A stretch of DNA of 11,217 nucleotides from Alphaproteobacteria bacterium (lineage in GTDB: Bacteria > Pseudomonadota > Alphaproteobacteria > Rhizobiales > Rhizobiaceae). The stretch spans positions 1-11,217 of the forward strand of contig JAUIBM010000039.1 of the NCBI GenBank assembly GCA_030428345.1, in the 5' to 3' direction. Below are positions 5,485-11,217 of the stretch, one piece after another (the stretch's first letter is position 1; each line of letters starts with the position of its first letter). A program made the translations under genes and the position numbers. Under the pieces are notes generated by a model, which worked only from the letters and a program-made list of their open reading frames with translations, was not told the origin of the DNA and ran no database searches.

Positions 5485-6489
5485 TCATTCTGTCTCCACC
5501 TTCAGGGGCCGGTCCATCAGGCGGGCCACTGCTTCGCGCGCGGTGACCGCGCCGTCAAGCACGTCGGCCAGGGCTTCCGTCACCGGGGCATCGACGCCGT
5601 GCTCCTCGGCCAGGGCGGCGGCGACGCCGGCGGTGAACGCGCCCTCGGCGAGCGGCATGTCCGGTGAAATCGCGCCGCGCGCCAGGGCCGCGCCATAGGC
5701 GAAATTGCGCGATTGCGGCCCTGAGCAGGTGAGAACGAGATCGCCCAGCCCGGAAAGTCCGGCGAGCGTTTGCGGGCGCGCGCCCATCGCGCGGGCGAGG
5801 CGCACCATCTCGGCGAAGCCGCGCGCGATCAGCGCCGCCTCGGCGCTCGCGCCCAGTTCCAACGCCCGCGCCGCGCCGACCGCCAGGGCGATGACGTTCT
5901 TCAGCGCGCCGCCCAGCTCCACGCCGACGAGATCATCGCTCGCATAGCAGCGGAAATTACCGCCCGAAAGGCGCGCGGCGAGCCTTTCCGACAGCCGGAT
6001 GTCGTGGCTGGCGATGGTCACGGCCGTCGGCAGGCGGCGGGCGACATCGGCGGCGAAGCTCGGCCCCGAAAGGGCGGCGACAGGCGATCCGGGAATCGCA
6101 TCGCCGAGCATCGCGGCGGGCAGCCGGCCGCTCTGGCGGTCGATGCCCTTGGCGCAGCACATCAAAACCGTGCCGGGGCGGACCAGATCGGCCAGCGCCT
6201 CGCCGAATTCGCCGATCGTCTGGGCCGGAACCGCCAGCAGCACGATGTCGGCGTCGCGAAGCGCTAGAAAAATGTCGTCGGTCGCGGAAAAGGCGGCGTC
6301 GAGCTCGATCTGCGGCAGGTAGCGCGAATTGCGGCGGTGAAGATTGATCTCCTCCACGATCGCGCCGTCGCGCGCCCAGAGCGAGACGGCGTTGCCGGCG
6401 CGGGCGGCCGTCAGGGCCAGGGCGGTGCCCCACGAGCCGCCGCCAAGAACGGCGATCTTTCCCGGCTCGCTCATATTCGGATCGCTCAT
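5485..6489 (-). CDS. gpsA: Glycerol-3-phosphate dehydrogenase [NAD(P)+]
   Basis: A 334-residue cytoplasmic NAD(P)-dependent glycerol-3-phosphate dehydrogenase, which reduces dihydroxyacetone phosphate to sn-glycerol-3-phosphate for phospholipid synthesis. The N-terminal Rossmann motif is LGGGSWG (15-21); conserved Lys114 lies in CAKGID, SGPSFA is at 141-146, the catalytic Lys197 is in GALKNVIAL, and GLSGLGDLVLTC (244-255) with PQSRN is the family signature. Length is normal. The ATG at 6489 overlaps the tsaD stop as ATGA, so coupling decides the start; a second ATG at 6474 (MSEPGK) would shorten the product by five residues. The EVE gene follows 28 bases downstream. Nothing unusual is seen. 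Confidence 0.97.
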   Translation of the reverse strand: MSDPNMSEPGKIAVLGGGSWGTALALTAARAGNAVSLWARDGAIVEEINLHRRNSRYLPQIELDAAFSATDDIFLALRDADIVLLAVPAQTIGEFGEALADLVRPGTVLMCCAKGIDRQSGRLPAAMLGDAIPGSPVAALSGPSFAADVARRLPTAVTIASHDIRLSERLAARLSGGNFRCYASDDLVGVELGGALKNVIALAVGAARALELGASAEAALIARGFAEMVRLARAMGARPQTLAGLSGLGDLVLTCSGPQSRNFAYGAALARGAISPDMPLAEGAFTAGVAAALAEEHGVDAPVTEALADVLDGAVTAREAVARLMDRPLKVETE

Positions 6490-7562
6490 GCCTTGGCTCC
6501 GCGCTTGCCGGAGCCGACCAGGGCGGCGCTTTCCTCGTCCAGCGGCCAGCGCGGCCGCGCCGGCGCGGCCAGCGTCGAGAACAGGCCCGCCTCGGCGCGC
6601 TCGAGCCCGGCATAGGCGATCATCGCGGCATTGTCGCCGCACAGCTCCAGCGGCGGGGCGAGGAACTCAAAGCCGTTCTGCGCGCAGACCGAGCGCAGCC
6701 GCTCGCGAATGACCGCGTTGGCCGCCACCCCGCCGGCCACGACGAGAGTGCGCGGCGCATCCGGCATGGCGCCGGCGAAACGCGCCATGGCGCGCTGCGC
6801 CCGGTCGGCCAGGCTCTCCGCCGCCGATTGCTGGAACGCCGCGCAGATGTCGGCGATGTCGGAAGCGGATAGCGGGGCGCGCCTTTCCGCCTCCATGCGA
6901 ACGGCCGTCTTGAGCCCGGAAAACGAGAAGTTCATCGTCTTGTGGCCCTTGAGCGGCACCGGAAAGGCGATGCGCGAGGGATCGCCCGCCATGGCGGTGC
7001 GCTCCACCGCCGGCCCGCCGGGAAAGCCGAGGCCGAGCAGCTTCGCGGTCTTGTCGAAGGCTTCGCCCAGCGCGTCGTCGATGGTCGAGGCCCAGCGTTC
7101 ATAATCACCCAGGCCGCGCACGCACAGGATCTGGGTGTGTCCGCCCGAGACGAGGAGCAAGAGATAGGGATAGGCGATGTTGTCGGTCAGGCGCGCCGTC
7201 AGCGCATGGCCTTCCAGATGGTTGATCGCGATGAAGGGCTTGCCGGCGGCAGCCGCGATCGCCTTCGCCGTCATCAATCCGACGATCAGCCCGCCGATCA
7301 GGCCGGGGCCGGCGGTGGCGGCGACCGCGTCGATGTCGCCGAGCGAGGTTCTCGCATCGTCAAGGGCGGCCTGGACCAGCTTGTCCAGCACCTGCAAATG
7401 GGCGCGGGCGGCGATCTCGGGAACGACGCCGCCAAAGGCGGAGTGTTCGGCTATCTGGCTGAAAACAATGTTGGAGCGGATGCGCGCAAATCCACCCTCG
7501 CCGCGCTCGATGACGGCGGCGGAAGTTTCGTCGCAGCTGGTTTCCAGGCCGAGAACGCGCAT
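6486..7562 (-). CDS. tsaD: tRNA N6-adenosine threonylcarbamoyltransferase
   Basis: A 358-residue TsaD (formerly Gcp), the catalytic subunit that moves threonylcarbamoyl from TC-AMP to A37 of ANN-decoding tRNAs, with TsaB and TsaE elsewhere. The protein begins MRVLGLETSCDET, the ASKHA-fold opening. Metal-binding His115 and His119 lie in NHLEGH, SGGHT is at 139-143, NFSFSGLKTAVR follows, and the third metal ligand Asp310 is in CGDNAAM. All active-site motifs are intact and the length is normal. The frame is open far upstream, but only ATG 7562 gives the conserved N-terminus; its ribosome site is weak. It is the first gene of the minus-strand run and diverges from hemC with about 105 bases between them. 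Confidence 0.97.
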   Translation of the reverse strand: MRVLGLETSCDETSAAVIERGEGGFARIRSNIVFSQIAEHSAFGGVVPEIAARAHLQVLDKLVQAALDDARTSLGDIDAVAATAGPGLIGGLIVGLMTAKAIAAAAGKPFIAINHLEGHALTARLTDNIAYPYLLLLVSGGHTQILCVRGLGDYERWASTIDDALGEAFDKTAKLLGLGFPGGPAVERTAMAGDPSRIAFPVPLKGHKTMNFSFSGLKTAVRMEAERRAPLSASDIADICAAFQQSAAESLADRAQRAMARFAGAMPDAPRTLVVAGGVAANAVIRERLRSVCAQNGFEFLAPPLELCGDNAAMIAYAGLERAEAGLFSTLAAPARPRWPLDEESAALVGSGKRGAKA

Positions 7563-7667
7563 TGTGCGCCAGTTCCAAAGAATGTACTCAATTGTGTCAG
7601 GGCGGGGTAGCAGATGGACCCGCAAAAGGAAATGGCGCGGCAAGCGGCACGGGTAGGAGCGGCCATA
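7563..7667. promoter_or_regulatory. Divergent tsaD/hemC promoter region
   Basis: The 105 bases between the divergent starts must contain or overlap promoters for both directions. I looked for -35/-10 pairs on each strand and found only partial matches (for example CTGACA on the minus strand around 7595 without a proper -10), so no specific promoter is called. Confidence 0.4.
7654..7659 (+). promoter_or_regulatory. Ribosome binding site that decides the hemC start
   Basis: TAGGAG lies eight bases upstream of GTG 7668, ideal spacing. The in-frame ATG at 7614 lacks a comparable site and would add 18 residues not found in the family. Confidence 0.6.
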
Positions 7668-8582
7668 GTGAGAATCGGGACACGCGGCAGCGAACTGGCC
7701 CTGGCGCAGGCGCATGAACTCAAGGCCAGGATCGAAGCCGCCCATTCGACGCAGGAGTTCCAGATCGAGATCGTCGTGATCAGCACGACGGGCGACCGGG
7801 TCCAGGACCGGCCGCTCTCGGAAATCGGCGGCAAGGGGCTGTTCACCCTCGAGATCGAGGAGCAATTGCTCGACGGCCGCATCGACATGGCGGTTCATTC
7901 CTCCAAGGACATGCCGACCGTCCTGCCCGACGGGCTGGAGCTCTCGGTGTTCCTGCCGCGTGAAAATGTCGCCGACGCATTCATCAGCCATATCGCCGGA
8001 GCCATCGAGACCCTGCCGCGCGGCGCGGTGGTCGGTTCGGCCTCGCTGCGCCGCCAGGCGCTGATCAAGCGCATCAGGCCCGATCTCAATGTCATCAATT
8101 ATCGCGGCAATGTCGGCACCCGCCTGCGCAAATTGCGCGAGGGCGCGGTGGACGCGACGCTGCTGGCGGCCGCCGGCCTGCGCCGGCTCGGCCTCGGCGA
8201 GCACATCACCTCGCTCCTGCCGGTCGACAGCTTTCCGCCCGCGCCCGGGCAGGGCGCGATCGGCGTGGAGACCCGGATCGGCGACACGCGCATCGGCGAC
8301 ATCCTGGCCAAGGTCAATCACCGCGACACGGCGACGGCGCTTGCCTGCGAGCGCGCCTATCTCGGCGTGCTCGACGGCTCCTGCCGCACCCCGATCGCCG
8401 GCCTGGCGACGATCCTGGAAGACAAGCTCGACTTTCACGGACTGATCCTTTCGCCTGATGGCTGCGAGACGCATGAAATCCGCATTGTCGGCGAAAGCAG
8501 CGAAGCGGTGGCGATCGGCGTCGAGGCGGCCGGACGGCTGCGCGCAGCGGCCGGGGCGGATTTCTTCTCCGACTGGACCTGA
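7668..8582 (+). CDS. hemC: Porphobilinogen deaminase (hydroxymethylbilane synthase)
   Basis: A 304-residue cytoplasmic enzyme joining four porphobilinogen molecules into hydroxymethylbilane. With the GTG start it begins MRIGTRGSELALAQA, the standard N-terminus. Conserved features are GGKGLFTLEIEEQLL, HSSKDMPT with catalytic Asp81, GSASLRRQ, NYRGNVGTRLRKL with Arg146 and Arg152 that contact the growing chain, PAPGQGAIGVE, and Cys239 in LDGSCRTPIAG, which holds the dipyrromethane cofactor. Length is normal for the family. The longer reading from ATG 7614 (322 residues) adds an unconserved leader and is less likely. It opens the heme operon; hemD follows after 37 bases. Confidence 0.96.
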   Translation: MRIGTRGSELALAQAHELKARIEAAHSTQEFQIEIVVISTTGDRVQDRPLSEIGGKGLFTLEIEEQLLDGRIDMAVHSSKDMPTVLPDGLELSVFLPRENVADAFISHIAGAIETLPRGAVVGSASLRRQALIKRIRPDLNVINYRGNVGTRLRKLREGAVDATLLAAAGLRRLGLGEHITSLLPVDSFPPAPGQGAIGVETRIGDTRIGDILAKVNHRDTATALACERAYLGVLDGSCRTPIAGLATILEDKLDFHGLILSPDGCETHEIRIVGESSEAVAIGVEAAGRLRAAAGADFFSDWT

Positions 8583-8619
8583 CGCCGGCGGGGCGGGGGC
8601 GCCGCAGAAGAGGCTTGGC

Positions 8620-9366
8620 ATGAAGGTGTTGATCACCCGCGCCGCGGAGAATGCGGCGCGAACGGCCGCAGCACTGGAAAGCCGGGGTCACTCGGCGGTC
8701 GTGCTGCCGATCTTCAACTATCGAGATCTTGGAGCGCCGGTCCCGCAAGGCCCGTTCGGCGCGCTGGCCTTCACCTCGGCCCAGGCGGTCAGGGTGCTCG
8801 CCGGCCGGCTGGCGGCAGGCGAGGCGCAGCGCGATCTGTACCGGACGCCCGCCTTCTGCGTGGGCGAGGCGACCGCCGAAGCGGCAAGGATCGCCGGCTT
8901 CGACCCGGCGATCGCGGCGGGCGGAACTGGCGAGGAACTGGCCCGCGTCATCGCGGAGCATGGCGGAGAGCTGGCGCCGCCGCGGCTGCTCTACCCCGCG
9001 CCGCGACACAAGGCGTTCGAGTTGTCCGGGGCGCTGCCCGGCCTGCAGGTCGTCGAGATGCCGGCCTATGAAGCAGCCGAGGAGGACCCCGGCGGCGCGG
9101 CGCTGCGCGAGGCGATATCGCGAGCGGACGCAACTTTCATATATTCGCCGCGTTCAGCATATCATCTGTTCGAATTGGCAAGGCGTCACGCATGCATGGA
9201 CAATCTGACCCGTTTGACATTGATCGCCATTTCGGAAAAAACTGCCCGCTCGGTTCCACAGGCGGCGCAAGCGCACGTCCTGGTTGCGGCCGAGCCGGAC
9301 GAAAGAGCGATGCTTGCGCTTCTCGACCGGGGTTCCGGTTTTGGTGGCGGCGGTGTAAGCCATTGA
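8620..9366 (+). CDS. hemD: Uroporphyrinogen-III synthase
   Basis: A 248-residue enzyme that cyclises hydroxymethylbilane with inversion of ring D, giving uroporphyrinogen III. HemD proteins diverge strongly; the recognisable elements are the start MKVLITRAAENAARTA, FTSAQAVRVLA, CVGEATAEAARIAGF, LLYPAPRHKAFEL, MPAYEA, IYSPRSAYHLFELA and AISEKTARSV. ATG 8620 follows a GAGG site by seven bases; the longer frame from 8458 overlaps hemC and carries no conserved residues. The position directly after hemC confirms the call. Codons from about 9125 to 9245 are richer in A and T than the rest of the gene. The next gene begins 28 bases downstream. Confidence 0.93.
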   Translation: MKVLITRAAENAARTAAALESRGHSAVVLPIFNYRDLGAPVPQGPFGALAFTSAQAVRVLAGRLAAGEAQRDLYRTPAFCVGEATAEAARIAGFDPAIAAGGTGEELARVIAEHGGELAPPRLLYPAPRHKAFELSGALPGLQVVEMPAYEAAEEDPGGAALREAISRADATFIYSPRSAYHLFELARRHACMDNLTRLTLIAISEKTARSVPQAAQAHVLVAAEPDERAMLALLDRGSGFGGGGVSH

Positions 9367-9394
9367 CTGCGAAGACGCCCTCCGGGAGATCTTG

Positions 9395-10849
9395 ATGAAC
9401 GACGAAAACAAGGGTCGGGGCCGGCGCAACCGAATCCCCAAGACCATCGATCTGGAGGCGAGCGAGGTCACGCGCGTCGAGAAGCAGGAGGACGCGTCCG
9501 CTTCCGAGGGCGCGATGGACGAAGCCGTCGCCGGGAATGGCAAGGCCGCCGAAGAGGTTCGGGCCGAATCGCCGGATGAAGAAGCCGGCGCTGGCAGGAG
9601 CGATTCGCCCGGCGCGGCCGATGACGCTTCCGGGCCGGACGGCGAGACGCCCGAAGCGGCGACGCATAGGGATGACGAATCAGCGCAGCCCGAGCCTTCC
9701 TATCCGCGACAGGCCGATCCGGCGCAGGAGACCGCGGATACGGCCCCGGCAAGGGTGGTCCCCTTCGTGCTGGCCGGTCTGGCCGGCGGCATTCTTGCCC
9801 TTGCGCTGGCCGGCGTCCTGGTCTTCACCGGCGTCCTCGGTCCGGCAAGCGGCGGGTCCTCCGCGCCGTCGACAGCGGCGCTGGACGGGATGGAGGCGAA
9901 ATTCACAGCGCTTCAGGATCGCTTCTCGCAATTGGAGGCCGCTCCGAAACCCGCCCCCGGCGGCGCCTCCAGCAGCGATCTGGACGCCCTGGCCGCGCGG
10001 GTCAGTTCCGCCGAGGAGGCGATCGCCGCGCTCAAGCAGGCCGAGACCGCCGCTCCCAGCGAGCCGGACGGCCGCCTCGACGCGGTTTCCGCGCGGCTCG
10101 ACGCCGCCGAAAGCGACATCTCGAGCCTTCGCGACGCCCTGAACGAAAGCAAGCAGGCCGATCCGCGCGCGGTCAGCGAACTCGCGGGCAAGGTCGAGAT
10201 GCTGGCGGGAGACGTCACGCAGGTCGAGCAGTCGACACAGGCGGCCGCCAGCCGCATCGACGCCGCCGAGGCAGGCCTTGCCGACGTGACGCAGAAGGTC
10301 GCGGCGTTCTCCGAGGCGCGCGCGCGCGCCGACAGCCAGGGCCGAGCGCTGGCCCGCTCGGTCGCGGCCAACGCCATTCGGACCGCCTATGATCGCGGTG
10401 CGTCCTTCGCCGGCCTGCTGGCCTCCGCCCGGACATTGAGCGATGCGGACGCCGCCATCGCGACGCTGGAGCCGCTGGCAACGCTTGGCGTTGCAACCAA
10501 TGCGCGGCTTCTGGCCGATTTCCAGTCGATCGCCTCGCAGACCATCTCCGCCAGCCAAACCAAGGAGGACGGCGTGGTGGCGCAGCTCTTCTCCAATGCG
10601 CGCTCGCTGGTGCAGGTGCGGCCGGTCGGCGCACAGGCCGGCGGCACGCCGGAGGCGATCGTCTCGCGCATCGAGGCCGATCTGAAGTCGGGCGACATGG
10701 CGCAGGCCCTTGCCGAGTGGCGCAGCCTGCCGGAAGCCTCGCGCGCCGCGTCGGCGGACTTCGGACAGGCGCTCGAGACGCGGGTGACGGCGGACAAGGC
10801 AATGGCGGAACTGCTCGATTCGCTGGCGCGCAACGGGGAACAGGGCTAG
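9395..10849 (+). CDS. Mitofilin/Mic60-like inner membrane protein
   Basis: A 484-residue protein of the alphaproteobacterial mitofilin family (COG4223), related to mitochondrial Mic60, which shapes inner-membrane folds and contacts outer-membrane partners. The order of parts fits: an acidic, low-complexity cytoplasmic region (1-120), one transmembrane helix (about 121-149, Ala/Leu/Val rich), a long periplasmic Ala-rich helical region of coiled-coil type with repeated LDALAARVSSAEEAIAALK-like heptads, and a C-terminal helical mitofilin domain from about residue 315 (SVAANAIRTAYDRGASFAGLL). ATG 9395 has GGGAG six bases upstream; the adjacent TTG at 9392 is poorer. It lies between hemD and hemY, as in other alphaproteobacteria. 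The hydrophilic N-terminal region appears long and low in conservation. Function is by homology. Confidence 0.9.
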   Translation: MNDENKGRGRRNRIPKTIDLEASEVTRVEKQEDASASEGAMDEAVAGNGKAAEEVRAESPDEEAGAGRSDSPGAADDASGPDGETPEAATHRDDESAQPEPSYPRQADPAQETADTAPARVVPFVLAGLAGGILALALAGVLVFTGVLGPASGGSSAPSTAALDGMEAKFTALQDRFSQLEAAPKPAPGGASSSDLDALAARVSSAEEAIAALKQAETAAPSEPDGRLDAVSARLDAAESDISSLRDALNESKQADPRAVSELAGKVEMLAGDVTQVEQSTQAAASRIDAAEAGLADVTQKVAAFSEARARADSQGRALARSVAANAIRTAYDRGASFAGLLASARTLSDADAAIATLEPLATLGVATNARLLADFQSIASQTISASQTKEDGVVAQLFSNARSLVQVRPVGAQAGGTPEAIVSRIEADLKSGDMAQALAEWRSLPEASRAASADFGQALETRVTADKAMAELLDSLARNGEQG

Positions 10850-10851
10850 CC

Positions 10852-11217
10852 ATGATCAGACTTTTCGTCTTTCTGCTTGCTGTTCTGGCGCTTGGCTTCG
10901 GCTTCGCCTGGTTCGCCGACCGCCCGGGCGAGGTGACGCTGGTCTGGCAGGGCACGCAATTCCAGACCAGCCTGATGGTCGTTCTGACGGCGCTGGTCGC
11001 GCTGATCGCGGCGGTGATGCTGGTCTGGTGGGCGATCTCGACCATTCTTCGCTCGCCGACGCTGATGCGCCGCTTCCTGCGCAACCGCAAGCGCGACCGC
11101 GGCTATCTGACGCTGTCGCAAGGTATGCTGGCCGCCTCGTCCGGCGATTCGGCCAGAGCCCGCCTGCTGGCAAGGGACAGCCGCAACCTGCTCGGCGACG
11201 AGCCGCTGGTGCAGCTT
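10852..11217 (+). CDS. hemY: HemY-family membrane protein, N-terminal fragment
   Basis: The first 122 codons of a HemY protein of the tetratricopeptide-containing type found beside hemC/hemD (not the HemY-named protoporphyrinogen oxidase of Bacillus). The start MIRLFVFLLAVLALGFGFAW is the first membrane helix, followed by DRPGEVTLVWQG and a second helix (about residues 41-65, LMVVLTALVALIAAVMLVWW). Then LRSPTLMRRFLRNRKRDRGY leads into the cytoplasmic or periplasmic helical repeats. It begins two bases after the mitofilin stop and is probably coupled to it. HemY is needed for or aids late tetrapyrrole steps, in a role not fully defined. The TPR part lies beyond the right edge. Confidence 0.93.
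   Translation, partial: MIRLFVFLLAVLALGFGFAWFADRPGEVTLVWQGTQFQTSLMVVLTALVALIAAVMLVWWAISTILRSPTLMRRFLRNRKRDRGYLTLSQGMLAASSGDSARARLLARDSRNLLGDEPLVQL

Noticed and set aside
10315..10330. Alternating GC run as a functional repeat
   Set aside because: It encodes the Ala-Arg stretch of the mitofilin-like protein and needs no further explanation in a GC-rich genome.
10215..11090. Minus-strand open frame opposite mitofilin and hemY
   Set aside because: Arg/Pro/Ser-rich shadow frame; the plus strand encodes recognisable proteins with proper starts.
1..11217. CRISPR array, tRNA, rRNA or complete insertion sequence
   Set aside because: I saw no regularly spaced repeats, no cloverleaf or rRNA signature and no transposase.

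Overview
The window is GC-rich chromosomal DNA from an alphaproteobacterium, most likely a member of Hyphomicrobiales (Rhizobiales). This rests on the order hemC-hemD-mitofilin-hemY facing away from tsaD-gpsA, on high third-position GC, and on the families present. No genus can be named from the sequence alone.

Layout: (1) 1-294, minus strand, is the N-terminal end of acetyl-CoA synthetase (acs), with a plausible sigma70 promoter, downstream of a clear intrinsic terminator at 398-419 that ends the next gene. (2) 446-1930, minus, is a DEAD-box RNA helicase of the RhlE type with a basic RG/NG-rich tail, preceded by a long structured leader. (3) 1931-2405 has no convincing gene; it holds the helicase leader and promoter candidates for both directions. 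(4) 2406-2965, plus, is a broken gene for an M15-family zinc peptidase lipoprotein. It is split by a 113-bp insertion flanked by 6-bp direct repeats; removing exactly 113 bp restores the reading frame. (5) 2978-3394, minus, is a DUF1761 membrane protein. (6) 3448-7562, minus, is a tight run read in the order tsaD, gpsA, EVE-domain protein, GIY-YIG nuclease, METTL20-type protein lysine methyltransferase. The GIY-YIG gene is visibly poorer in GC than its neighbours and sits between coupled genes. (7) 7668 to the right edge, plus, is the heme operon hemC, hemD, mitofilin-like inner membrane protein, hemY (cut by the window edge).

Functionally, most of the window is housekeeping: tetrapyrrole synthesis (hemC, hemD), a membrane-shaping Mic60-like protein and HemY beside it, tRNA t6A formation (tsaD), glycerol-3-phosphate supply for phospholipids (gpsA), acetate activation (acs) and RNA remodelling (rhlE). 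The two places that depart from this are the interrupted M15 lipoprotein gene, whose inserted piece reads on the opposite strand like a fragment of an SGNH-type acyltransferase, and the GIY-YIG nuclease gene that is translationally coupled to a modified-base-reader (EVE) gene. I see no complete mobile element, CRISPR array, tRNA or rRNA. A complete undescribed system is not demonstrable here; the EVE/GIY-YIG pair is the best candidate.
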